Positions 52,224-63,678 of a DNA stretch of 64,000 bases are shown piece by piece (the stretch's first letter is position 1; every line of letters starts with the position of its first letter). Under the pieces are notes generated by a model. It saw only the letters and a list, made by a program, of their open reading frames with translations, ran no database searches and had not been told where the DNA came from. The position numbers and the translations under genes were made by a program. This DNA comes from Bradyrhizobium liaoningense (GTDB lineage Bacteria > Pseudomonadota > Alphaproteobacteria > Rhizobiales > Xanthobacteraceae). Where the stretch lies: contig NZ_JAFCJM010000017.1 of NCBI RefSeq assembly GCF_018130955.1, forward strand, positions 62,001-126,000, read 5' to 3'.

Positions 52224-52362
52224 GCGCAGTTTCGGAAAGAACGGGCATTTGCCAATTGTTTTGCCGAATTCATTTTGATCGCATAGAATCGGTGTCATAG
52301 CGGTTTCCGCTATTCCCTCGGTTTCTCTGCGGTCATGCCGGCCGTCAGCATCGGTTGGTTTC

Positions 52363-54375
52363 ATGGCGCCTAGGTCTTCCTCGTCGGATACACAGAAGCT
52401 CGCTCTCGCGGACGCGGCGGCCGAGCTCGAGGACAAGCTCGCCGCCGGCAAGCAGGCCGCGGTTGAGGACGACGAAGGCGACGACGAGGAGGATGAGGAC
52501 GAGCTTGCCGGGCTCGACGATGACGATGAGGACGAGGATCTCGTCGTCTTTACCGCCCGCGAAGCCGCCGGCGCGCTCTCGACCATCCTGAGCTTCGTCA
52601 AGCCCTATCTCGGCAGCTACAAGCGCATGCTGGCCTTCGTGTCGTTCGGCGTCATGATCGAGACGCTGTTCAACGTCATCATGCCGCTCAGCCTGAAATT
52701 CCTGATCGACGACGCGCTCGGAGAGGAAGACTTCCAGGCGCTCTACAAGATCCTCGGCGTGCTGGCGGTGGCCGGCATCTTCACCTCGATCGTCGCGGTC
52801 TGGTACGAGCGCTGGGATGCGCGGCTCGCCGCCTGCATCATCTCCGATATCCGCAGGCGCTTGTTCGAGCACGTCCAGGACCTGCCGGCGTCCTATTTCG
52901 GGCGCACCAAGCGCGGCGAGATATTGTCGCGCTTCTCGGTCGATCTCTCCGCCGTCGAAGGCTCGATCAAGACCTTTGCCAACAGCGCCGCGCTGCCGTT
53001 CCTGGAACTGATCGCCGGCATCATCCTGATGGTGTTCCTGAACTGGCAGCTCGCCGCGGTGGCGCTGCTGGTGTTCCCGATCACCCTGATCGGCCCGCGC
53101 ATCCTCACCCCGAAGGCGGTGCAGGCCAACTACGAGCAGAAGATCAACGAGGCCTCGCTGCTCGGCATGGTGCAGGAAAATGTCGGCGCGCAGGCGGTGA
53201 TCAAGGCGTTCAGCCTGCAGCGCAAGATGTTCGGCTTCTTCACCTTCCGCAACAACGAGACCCGCAACAGGATTGCGTCAGCCGCCTTCCTGTCCACGAT
53301 GGTGGAGCGGACGGTCACGATCTCGGTGCTGCTGTTGCACCTCGTGGTGCTGGCGATCGGCGCGTATCTGGCGACCAAGGGCCAGATCACCATCGGTACC
53401 TTCGTCACCTTCGAGAGCGCGTTCTGGGAGGTCTCCTACAACATCGCCCATGTGATGCACTTCATCCCGGTGTCGATCTCCTCGGCCGCCGCCGTGCGCC
53501 ACATCCAGGACCTCCTGGACGAGCCGACGCGTGGCGCCGACCGCGCCGGTGCGCCGGACCTTCCGCGCATCACCAATGACATCACCTTCGACCGCGTCAC
53601 CTTCCAGTATGAAGGCAGCCAGACGCCGGTGCTGGACAATCTCAGCCTCAAGCTCAATGTCGGCAGGAGCATCGCGATCGTCGGCCCGAGTGGTTCCGGC
53701 AAGAGCACGCTGCTCAACCTGATCCTGCGGCTCTACGTGCCGGACGAGGGCCGCGTCACGATCGACGGCGTCGATATCCGAAAGGTCACGCTGGGGTCGC
53801 TACGGCAGAGCATGGCGGTCGTGTTCCAGGAGAACATGCTGTTCAACATGTCGATCCGCGAGAACATTCGCCTCGGCAAGGAGGGCGCCACCGACGCGGA
53901 AGTGGAAGAGGCGGCCAAGAAGGCGGAGATCCACCGCTACATCATGAGCCTGCCGCAGAAATACGACACGCCGGTCGGCGAGCGCGGCGACACCCTGTCG
54001 GGTGGTCAGCGCCAGCGCATCGCGATTGCGCGTGCGATCATCCGCAACCCGTCGGTGCTGCTCCTGGACGAGGCGACCTCGGCGCTGGACCAGACCACGG
54101 AAGCGGCGATCAACCGCACGCTGCTCAAGGTCGCCAAGGGCCGCACCATGATCTGGTCGACGCACCGCCTGACGTCGGTGGTTGAGATGGACGAGATCAT
54201 CGTGATTTCAGGCGGCCGCGCCATCGAGCGCGGCTCGCATGCCGAGCTGCTCGCCAAGAACGGCGTCTATCGCAAGCTGTGGGATGACCAGATCCACCAG
54301 CCGCATGGCGGCGCGCGTCAGGTCGACGACGACGACAGCGATGACGATGACGACGAGGACGACGACGAGGAGTGA
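52363..54375 (+). CDS. ABC exporter (fused permease and ATPase) with acidic tails at both ends
   Basis: A type IV (MsbA/multidrug-like) ABC half-transporter of 670 aa; two would form the exporter. A six-helix membrane domain covers about residues 80-370. The ATPase carries Walker A GPSGSGKST at 441-449, signature LSGGQ at 545-549, Walker B LLLDEA at 566-571 and the H-loop in WSTHRL. Two added parts are unusual: residues 35-59 have 20 Asp/Glu of 25, and the last 16 residues have 15. No clear Shine-Dalgarno sequence precedes ATG 52363. Its 3' end overlaps the convergent oxidoreductase gene by 58 bp. It may export a product of the neighbouring enzymes. Confidence 0.88.
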   Translation: MAPRSSSSDTQKLALADAAAELEDKLAAGKQAAVEDDEGDDEEDEDELAGLDDDDEDEDLVVFTAREAAGALSTILSFVKPYLGSYKRMLAFVSFGVMIETLFNVIMPLSLKFLIDDALGEEDFQALYKILGVLAVAGIFTSIVAVWYERWDARLAACIISDIRRRLFEHVQDLPASYFGRTKRGEILSRFSVDLSAVEGSIKTFANSAALPFLELIAGIILMVFLNWQLAAVALLVFPITLIGPRILTPKAVQANYEQKINEASLLGMVQENVGAQAVIKAFSLQRKMFGFFTFRNNETRNRIASAAFLSTMVERTVTISVLLLHLVVLAIGAYLATKGQITIGTFVTFESAFWEVSYNIAHVMHFIPVSISSAAAVRHIQDLLDEPTRGADRAGAPDLPRITNDITFDRVTFQYEGSQTPVLDNLSLKLNVGRSIAIVGPSGSGKSTLLNLILRLYVPDEGRVTIDGVDIRKVTLGSLRQSMAVVFQENMLFNMSIRENIRLGKEGATDAEVEEAAKKAEIHRYIMSLPQKYDTPVGERGDTLSGGQRQRIAIARAIIRNPSVLLLDEATSALDQTTEAAINRTLLKVAKGRTMIWSTHRLTSVVEMDEIIVISGGRAIERGSHAELLAKNGVYRKLWDDQIHQPHGGARQVDDDDSDDDDDEDDDEE

Positions 54376-55541
54376 CCGAGGAAATTCGGCTCCAGGCGAA
54401 ACTGCCTTCCAAGGCGCCGTAGCAGGCCCTGGGCGGACCAGGCCGTGAAGCGCGCCCAGCGCTGGGCTGCCCAATAGGGGCTCGTCGACGTCGAGACCTC
54501 GCGGAAATCGAAGGCCTTTGCCGCGGCCCAGGCGTCGCAGTCGCGCTTGACCGGATCGTCGTAGAAGGTGCTGATCTTGCCCGCATCCATGCCGTCGGTC
54601 GCAAGCCAGGCCGGGATGTGCACGTTGCAGAGCCGTTCGACGTCGGTGAACACCTTGTCGGTGCCGGTGCCGGCGACGGGGCAGGAGGTCGCGAAGGCAT
54701 CGCCGACCAGCACGAGACCGGCCTGGCGCACCGCGCCGTGCACGTAGAGATCGACGGGGCGGATCTTGACGTCACCAGAGACGTCGAAGGCGCCGGTGAT
54801 GCGCTTCAGCCGCGGCAACGCAGCGTTCAGTGTCGTCACCGGTGCCCGGCGCAGCTCGCGCAGCCAGGGATCGTCGGCGGGGCGGTAGACGAATAAATTG
54901 GCGCGCATCCGCGTGCCGATCGGAAACAGGGTGAGGTAGGGGATGCGGTCGCTCGGCCGCTCCGAGAAATAGGTGAGTGCCGGGAAATCGAACGAGGGAC
55001 GCCCGACCGGCGTGACGTCGAAACCGACCGAGATCGAGTGTCCCGCGCTGACGATGTCGCGCTGGAGGCCGAGCTGGTGGCGCAGGCCGACATTCAGTCC
55101 ATTGGCGAGCACGACGAGTCGCGCGGATACGGTCTCGTCGTTGGAGAGGGTGATCTTCTGGCGATCTGCACTGGTCGACACCGACAGAGCCTTGGCGCAG
55201 ATCGTCTGGACAGATCCTGGAATCTCAGCGCGGATCGCGTTGACGAAGGAATGATAGTGGAAGCCGAACTGGTGGCTCGGTGACTTGTCGAGCAGGCGGC
55301 CGAAGCGCGCAATCCAGTTCTCGCCGCCGAAGGTCGTCTGCCGGAGTACCGATTCGGCGAATCCGGTGCGCCGGAACAGCTCGACCTGGGTGTCGCCAGA
55401 GATTTTCTCGACTCGAAAATCCGGCGGATAGTCGCGGTGAGGGTCGATCAGCACGGCCGAAATACCGGCGCGGCCGAGCATCGCCGCGGCGGTCGAGCCG
55501 GCCAGGCCCCCGCCGATGATCGCAATGTCGGTATACCGCAT
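54318..55541 (-). CDS. FAD-dependent oxidoreductase (PHBH/geranylgeranyl reductase-like) with a poly-Ser tail
   Basis: A 407-aa flavoprotein from ATG 55541 (MRYTDIAIIGGGLAGST); an in-frame ATG at 55568 is possible. The FAD motif GGGLAG is at residues 10-15, with D33 at the end of the second strand. The second motif LVLVGDAFATSCPVAGTG is near residue 290. The overall pattern fits the group A monooxygenase/geranylgeranyl reductase/halogenase superfamily. I do not see the WxWxIP motif of flavin halogenases. The last 18 residues are H, S x11, L, S x4, T, encoded antisense to the Asp/Glu tail of the exporter. It is convergent with the island's other two genes. Substrate unknown. Confidence 0.82.
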   Translation of the reverse strand: MRYTDIAIIGGGLAGSTAAAMLGRAGISAVLIDPHRDYPPDFRVEKISGDTQVELFRRTGFAESVLRQTTFGGENWIARFGRLLDKSPSHQFGFHYHSFVNAIRAEIPGSVQTICAKALSVSTSADRQKITLSNDETVSARLVVLANGLNVGLRHQLGLQRDIVSAGHSISVGFDVTPVGRPSFDFPALTYFSERPSDRIPYLTLFPIGTRMRANLFVYRPADDPWLRELRRAPVTTLNAALPRLKRITGAFDVSGDVKIRPVDLYVHGAVRQAGLVLVGDAFATSCPVAGTGTDKVFTDVERLCNVHIPAWLATDGMDAGKISTFYDDPVKRDCDAWAAAKAFDFREVSTSTSPYWAAQRWARFTAWSAQGLLRRLGRQFRLEPNFLGHSSSSSSSSSSSLSSSST

Positions 55542-56210
55542 GGGGTATTTTCTCCGCCGAAACGCCATCTGTGCGCACGAACAGGAAAAAAAGCCTTAGC
55601 GCCGGTTATAAAAGTATATTTTACCCGGATATAAATTGGTTCGGGCTGGCGGAACAGGGGAGCGGCCCCCATATCCGGGAGGCGCGGTGAGGGCACCAAA
55701 CAAGCGAATTCTACAAGCGCGATAAGCGCTTTGGCGCTGTGGTTTCGCCTTGACTTGACCGATTCTCACTTATAGAAAGCGCCTCACTTAACGACAGGCG
55801 GTGAGCATCGCCAACGTCGGAACGGAGCACCCGTTAGGTCCCTTAGGACCGCTTCGCGGGCACCAACCTCGACGAATGCCGCTCAAACGCTGTCGATGAT
55901 AGCTAGGCAATGCCAGGACGATACTAGTTCTCTTGAGCACGTCCTCTTGAGATCGAACTCGGATGCATGACCTCGGTACGCGGCCGCCGGCTTAACCGCC
56001 GAACGGCCTGAAGACTGCGGTCCTCTGTGGCGTCGAAGCGCTTTCTGCTCAGCGATTGAGCGGATGGCGCAATTTCGCTTTGCGCGGTCGTTTCGCGTAG
56101 ATCGGCCCCTCGGACGGGTTGTCCGGAGAAGAATTTGCGGACCCGGTAACGGTTCGCGGCAAGAAAGCGGACCCGCAAGGGACCGCGGCAGAAAAAGGGT
56201 GAAGGCCAGG
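55542..56210 (+). other. 669-bp region upstream of rpsL, no gene
   Basis: No coding region is supported. It holds a good promoter at 55749-55776 and a small hairpin GGTCC-CTTA-GGACC at 55837-55850. About 430 nt of presumed rpsL leader then runs to the start codon. I see no attenuator with a T-run. Confidence 0.5.
55749..55776 (+). promoter_or_regulatory. Predicted sigma-70 promoter of the rpsL (str) operon
   Basis: CTTGAC (55749-55754), 16 bp, then TATAGA (55771-55776), close to the alphaproteobacterial consensus. The resulting leader would be about 430 nt long. Confidence 0.55.
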
Positions 56211-56582
56211 ATGCCGACGATCAACCAGCTGATCGCACAACCGCGTGAAGTGCAGAAGTCGCGCAAGAAGGTGCCGGCGCTGCAGCAGTCGCCGCAGAAG
56301 CGCGGCGTGTGCACGCGCGTCTACACCACCACGCCGAAGAAGCCGAACTCGGCGCTTCGTAAGGTCGCCAAGGTGCGCCTGACCAACGGCTTCGAGGTCA
56401 TCGGCTACATCCCCGGCGAGGGCCATAACCTCCAGGAGCACTCGGTGGTCATGATCCGCGGCGGTCGCGTCAAGGACTTGCCCGGCGTGCGCTACCACAT
56501 CCTCCGCGGCGTGCTGGATACCCAGGGCGTCAAGAACCGTAAGCAGCGTCGTTCGAAGTACGGCGCCAAGCGTCCGAAGTAA
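56211..56582 (+). CDS. rpsL: 30S ribosomal protein S12
   Basis: S12 sits at the decoding centre and sets translational accuracy. It is 123 aa from ATG 56211 (MPTINQLIAQPREVQ), the standard length. The streptomycin loops TTTPKKPNSALRKVAKV and KDLPGVRYHI carry the wild-type lysines, so no resistance mutation is visible. It is 15 bp ahead of rpsG. Confidence 0.97.
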   Translation: MPTINQLIAQPREVQKSRKKVPALQQSPQKRGVCTRVYTTTPKKPNSALRKVAKVRLTNGFEVIGYIPGEGHNLQEHSVVMIRGGRVKDLPGVRYHILRGVLDTQGVKNRKQRRSKYGAKRPK

Positions 56583-56597
56583 GCGGGAACCTCTTCC

Positions 56598-57068
56598 ATG
56601 TCTCGTCGCCATTCTGCCGAAAAGCGTGAAGTTCTGCCCGATCCGAAGTTCGGGAACATCGTCATCACGAAGTTCATGAACTCGGTGATGTACGCCGGCA
56701 AGAAGTCGGTCGCCGAAAGCATCGTCTACGGTGCGCTCGGCATCATCGAAACCAAGACCAAGCAGAACCCGCTCGGCGTGTTCGAGCAGGCGCTCGAGAA
56801 CGTCATGCCCACGATCGAAGTGCGCTCCCGCCGCGTCGGCGGTGCGACCTATCAGGTCCCGGTCGAGGTTCGCTCGGTGCGCCGGCAGGCGCTCGGGATC
56901 CGCTGGCTGATTTCGGCCGCGCGCGAGCGCAATGAGAAGACGATGACGGAGCGGCTCTCGGCGGAGCTTCTGGACGCGTCGAACAACCGCGGGAACGCCG
57001 TCAAGAAGCGCGAAGACGTGCACCGGATGGCCGAAGCCAACCGTGCCTTCTCGCACTATCGCTGGTAA
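56598..57068 (+). CDS. rpsG: 30S ribosomal protein S7
   Basis: S7 nucleates assembly of the 30S head and contacts the E-site tRNA. It is complete at 156 aa, with the family start MSRRHSAEKREVLPDPKFGN and the C-terminal HRMAEANRAFSHYRW. In other bacteria it represses the str operon by binding the rpsL-rpsG junction. That junction is only 15 bp long here. Confidence 0.97.
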   Translation: MSRRHSAEKREVLPDPKFGNIVITKFMNSVMYAGKKSVAESIVYGALGIIETKTKQNPLGVFEQALENVMPTIEVRSRRVGGATYQVPVEVRSVRRQALGIRWLISAARERNEKTMTERLSAELLDASNNRGNAVKKREDVHRMAEANRAFSHYRW

Positions 57069-57098
57069 CGGCGACACACGGAATCTAAGGAACAGCCT

Positions 57099-59171
<2,073 letters not shown>

Positions 59172-59211
59172 TTGTCGTCGGTCCGAAGCTGACGATTGAA
59201 CGGAGAGTCAA

Positions 59212-60402
<1,191 letters not shown>

Positions 60403-60427
60403 TTACGCGAATAGGGAATGGCGGGTG

Positions 60428-60449
60428 GCGAATAGGGAAATCTATTCGC
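60428..60449. repeat. Small hairpin repeat between tuf and rpsJ
   Basis: GCGAATAG pairs with CTATTCGC across a 6-nt loop. It is embedded in short reiterations of the type ACTCGCTACTCGCC. It may separate the str and S10 operons, but there is no T-run. Confidence 0.5.
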
Positions 60450-60489
60450 TACTCGCTACTCGCCACTCACCTGAGAAGAAAGCACGGCA

Positions 60490-60798
60490 ATGAACGGCCA
60501 AAACATTCGCATCCGTCTCAAGGCGTTCGACCATCGTATCCTCGATACGTCGACGCGCGAGATCGTGAACACGGCGAAGCGCACGGGCGCTCAGGTTCGC
60601 GGACCCATTCCGCTGCCGACCCGCATCGAGAAGTTCACCGTCAACCGTTCGCCCCACGTCGACAAGAAGAGCCGCGAACAGTTCGAGATGCGCACCCACA
60701 AGCGCTTGCTCGACATCGTCGATCCGACCCCGCAGACCGTCGATGCTTTGATGAAGCTCGACCTGGCCGCCGGTGTCGACGTCGAGATCAAGCTCTGA
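60490..60798 (+). CDS. rpsJ: 30S ribosomal protein S10
   Basis: S10 is a 30S head protein and, as NusE, part of antitermination complexes. It is 102 aa with the start [19 protein letters not shown] and the loop [29 protein letters not shown]. It opens the S10 operon. Its TGA stop lies within a 49-bp palindromic repeat. Confidence 0.97.
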
Positions 60799-60845
60799 GC
60801 ATGACCCCGAGAAGTGGGCACCGGTTTTCGGATCGGGTCATGCTC
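60797..60845. repeat. 49-bp palindromic repeat overlapping the rpsJ stop codon
   Basis: The arms GAGCATGACCC and GGGTCATGCTC are perfect 11-bp complements. The centre reads CGAGAAGTGGGCACCGGTTT. It is of the GAGCATGA...TCATGCTC type, which is widespread in rhizobia. Its first two bases are the last two of the rpsJ stop codon. Confidence 0.85.
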
Positions 60846-60896
60846 ACGAAGAAAATTGGTTAGTCCGCAAGGACAGAAAGAACAGGAAGCAAGCCG

Positions 60897-61610
60897 ATGC
60901 GCTCCGGAGTGATCGCACAAAAGGTCGGGATGACGCGGGTCTTCACAGAGGCCGGCGAACATATTCCCGTGACCGTGCTGAAGCTCGGCAATTGCCAGGT
61001 CGTAGGCCACCGCACCGAAGAGAAGAACGGCTATGTCGCGCTTCAGCTCGGCGCCGGCACCCGCAAGACCGTGTATCTGCCCAAGGCGGAGCGCGGCCAG
61101 TTCGCGGTCGCCAAGGTCGAGCCGAAGCGGCAGGTCGAGGAATTCCGCGTCTCCGCCGATCAGATGATCCCGGTCGGCGCCGAAATCCAGGCCGATCACT
61201 TCGTCGTCGGCCAGTTCGTCGACGTCACCGGCACCTCGGTCGGTAAGGGTTTTGCCGGCGGCATGAAGCGCTGGAACTTCGGCGGTCTGCGCGCCACGCA
61301 CGGTGTGTCGATCTCGCACCGCTCGATCGGTTCGACCGGCGGCCGTCAGGACCCCGGCAAGACCTGGAAGAACAAGAAGATGCCCGGCCACATGGGTGTC
61401 GATCGCATCACCACGCTCAACCTTCGCGTCGTCCAGACCGATGTCGAGCGTGGCCTGATCCTCGTCGAAGGCGCCGTTCCCGGCTCCAAAGGCGGCTGGA
61501 TCCGCGTGCGCGACGCCGTCAAGAAGCCGCTGCCGAAGGAAGCACCGAAGCCCGGCAAGTTCAAGGTTGCCGGCGAAGCGGACGCCGCACCGGCCGCGCA
61601 GGAGGCGTGA
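60897..61610 (+). CDS. rplC: 50S ribosomal protein L3
   Basis: L3 starts 50S assembly and reaches into the peptidyl transferase region. It is 237 aa, with the family start MRSGVIAQKVGMTRVF and the central loop FAGGMKRWNFGGLRATHGVSISHRSIGSTG that holds the methylated glutamine of other species. The C-terminal tail (EADAAPAAQEA) is an Ala-rich extension. It lies 98 bp after rpsJ with a palindromic repeat between. Confidence 0.97.
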   Translation: MRSGVIAQKVGMTRVFTEAGEHIPVTVLKLGNCQVVGHRTEEKNGYVALQLGAGTRKTVYLPKAERGQFAVAKVEPKRQVEEFRVSADQMIPVGAEIQADHFVVGQFVDVTGTSVGKGFAGGMKRWNFGGLRATHGVSISHRSIGSTGGRQDPGKTWKNKKMPGHMGVDRITTLNLRVVQTDVERGLILVEGAVPGSKGGWIRVRDAVKKPLPKEAPKPGKFKVAGEADAAPAAQEA

Positions 61611-61611
61611 G

Positions 61612-62232
61612 ATGGAATTGAAAGTCACGACCCTCGAGGGCAAGGAAGCCGGCTCCGTCCAGCTGTCCGACGCCATTTTCGGCTTGGAGCCGCGCGAGGA
61701 CATCATCGCGCGCTGCGTGAAGTGGCAGCTCGACAAGCGTCAGGCCGGCACCCACAAGGCCAAGGGCCGCGCCGAGATCTGGCGCACCGGCAAGAAGATG
61801 TACAAGCAGAAGGGCACCGGCGGTGCTCGTCACGGCTCGGCCCGCGTGCCGCAGTTCCGCGGCGGTGGCCGTGCCTTCGGCCCGGTGGTGCGCTCGCATG
61901 CCTCCGACCTGCCGAAGAAGGTCCGCGCGCTCGCCCTGAAGCATGCGCTGTCGGCCAAGGCCAAAGACGGCGATCTCGTGGTGATCGAGAAGGCCGCGCT
62001 GGAAGCCGCCAAGACCAAGGCGCTGCTCGGCCACTTCGCAGGGCTGGGCTTGACCAACGCGCTGATCATCGACGGCGCCGAGCTCAACAACGGTTTTGCC
62101 GCGGCCGCCCGCAACATCCCGAACATGGACGTGCTGCCGATCCAGGGCATCAACGTCTATGACATCCTGCGCCGTCAGAAGCTCGTTCTGACCAAGGCCG
62201 CCATCGATGCGCTGGAGGCGCGCTTCAAATGA
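61612..62232 (+). CDS. rplD: 50S ribosomal protein L4
   Basis: L4 lines the peptide exit tunnel and in enterobacteria also represses the S10 operon. It is 206 aa from ATG 61612, 1 bp after the rplC stop; the open frame reaches back to 61567 inside rplC, but that extension is a shadow. The tunnel loop region WRTGKKMYKQKGTGGARHGS is intact, with no macrolide-resistance change evident. It overlaps rplW by 4 bp. Confidence 0.97.
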   Translation: MELKVTTLEGKEAGSVQLSDAIFGLEPREDIIARCVKWQLDKRQAGTHKAKGRAEIWRTGKKMYKQKGTGGARHGSARVPQFRGGGRAFGPVVRSHASDLPKKVRALALKHALSAKAKDGDLVVIEKAALEAAKTKALLGHFAGLGLTNALIIDGAELNNGFAAAARNIPNMDVLPIQGINVYDILRRQKLVLTKAAIDALEARFK

Positions 62233-62531
62233 CGAAGAACATCGAGCCTCGCCACTACGACGTGATCGTTGCGCCGGTCGTGACCGAAAAGGCGACCATC
62301 GCCTCCGAGCACAACAAGGTCCTGTTCAAGGTGGCCGCCAAGGCGACCAAGCCGCAGATCAAGGAAGCGATCGAGAAGCTGTTCGACGTCAAGGTCAAGA
62401 GCGTCAACACGCTGGTCCGCAAGGGCAAGACCAAGGTCTTCCGCGGCAATCTCGGCTCGCAGTCGAACACCAAGCGCGCGATCGTGACCCTCGAAGAGGG
62501 CCACCGCATCGACGTCACCACCGGTCTGTAA
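62229..62531 (+). CDS. rplW: 50S ribosomal protein L23
   Basis: L23 sits at the tunnel exit and docks trigger factor and SRP. It is 100 aa, starting in an ATGA overlap with rplD, with the core YDVIVAPVVTEKATIASEHNKVLFKVA and the C-terminal VTLEEGHRIDVTTGL. It is followed 12 bp later by rplB. Confidence 0.97.
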   Translation: MTKNIEPRHYDVIVAPVVTEKATIASEHNKVLFKVAAKATKPQIKEAIEKLFDVKVKSVNTLVRKGKTKVFRGNLGSQSNTKRAIVTLEEGHRIDVTTGL

Positions 62532-62543
62532 GGTCGCACGACG

Positions 62544-63377
62544 ATGGCACTGAAGACATTCAACCCCACGACGCCGGGCCAGCGCCAGCTGGTCATGGTC
62601 GATCGTTCGGCCCTCTACAAGGGCAAGCCGGTCAAGGCGCTCACCGAGGGCAAGCAGTCCAAGGGTGGCCGCAACAACACCGGTCGCATCACCGTGCGCT
62701 TCCGCGGCGGCGGCCACAAGCAGGCCTACCGCACCGTCGACTTCAAGCGTGACACGGTCGATACGCCCGCGACTGTCGAGCGGCTGGAATATGATCCGAA
62801 CCGCACCGCGTTCATCGCGCTGATCAAGTACCAGGACGGCACGCTGGCCTACATCCTGGCCCCGCAGCGCCTCGCCGTCGGCGACACCGTGGTTGCCGGC
62901 AATTACGTCGACGTGAAGCCGGGCAATGTCATGCCGCTCGGCAACATGCCGGTGGGGACGATCATCCACAACATCGAGACCAAGATCGGGAAGGGCGGTC
63001 AGCTCGCGCGTTCCGCCGGCACCTACGCCCAGATCGTCGGTCGCGACCAGGACTACGTCATCATTCGCCTCAACTCGGGTGAGCAGCGCCTGGTCCACGG
63101 CCGTTGCCGCGGCACGATCGGCGCGGTGTCGAACCCGGACCACATGAATACCTCGATCGGCAAGGCCGGCCGCAAGCGTTGGATGGGCCGTCGCCCGCAC
63201 AACCGCGGCGTCGCCATGAACCCGATCGACCATCCGCACGGCGGCGGTGAAGGCCGCACCTCGGGCGGCCGCCACCCGGTCACCCCGTGGGGCAAGCCGA
63301 CCAAGGGCAAGAAGACCCGCACCAACAAGTCGACCAACAAATTCATTCTCCTAAGCCGCCACAAGCGGAAGAAGTAA
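62544..63377 (+). CDS. rplB: 50S ribosomal protein L2
   Basis: L2 is needed for subunit joining and peptidyl transfer. It is 277 aa, complete, with the start MALKTFNPTTPGQRQLV and the conserved histidine-bearing block NPIDHPHGGGEGRTSGGRHPV near residues 224-244. It follows rplW and precedes rpsS by 12 bp. Confidence 0.98.
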   Translation: MALKTFNPTTPGQRQLVMVDRSALYKGKPVKALTEGKQSKGGRNNTGRITVRFRGGGHKQAYRTVDFKRDTVDTPATVERLEYDPNRTAFIALIKYQDGTLAYILAPQRLAVGDTVVAGNYVDVKPGNVMPLGNMPVGTIIHNIETKIGKGGQLARSAGTYAQIVGRDQDYVIIRLNSGEQRLVHGRCRGTIGAVSNPDHMNTSIGKAGRKRWMGRRPHNRGVAMNPIDHPHGGGEGRTSGGRHPVTPWGKPTKGKKTRTNKSTNKFILLSRHKRKK

Positions 63378-63389
63378 GGAACGGCGGAC

Positions 63390-63668
63390 ATGGTTCGTTC
63401 AGTCTGGAAAGGCCCGTTCGTCGAGGGCTCGCTGCTCAAGAAGGCGGATGCCGCGCGTGCGTCCGGCCGTCACGACGTCATCAAGATCTGGAGCCGTCGC
63501 TCGACCATCCTGCCCCAGTTCGTCGGCCTGACGTTCGGCGTCTACAACGGCCAGAAGCACGTGCCGGTGGCGGTCAACGAGGAAATGGTCGGTCACAAGT
63601 TCGGCGAGTTCTCGCCGACCCGGACCTTCCATGGCCATTCGGGCGACAAGAAAGCCAAGAAGGCTTGA
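63390..63668 (+). CDS. rpsS: 30S ribosomal protein S19
   Basis: S19 pairs with S13 in the 30S head and forms an intersubunit bridge. It is 92 aa, with the family start MVRSVWKGPFVEGSLLKKAD and the block WSRRSTILPQFVGLTFGVYNG. It is 10 bp ahead of rplV. Confidence 0.97.
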   Translation: MVRSVWKGPFVEGSLLKKADAARASGRHDVIKIWSRRSTILPQFVGLTFGVYNGQKHVPVAVNEEMVGHKFGEFSPTRTFHGHSGDKKAKKA

Positions 63669-63678
63669 GGATTAAACG

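Noticed and set aside
54318..55541. Tryptophan halogenase call for the convergent flavoprotein
   Set aside because: The FAD motifs fit the superfamily, but the diagnostic WxWxIP motif is not visible, so only a general FAD oxidoreductase call is justified.
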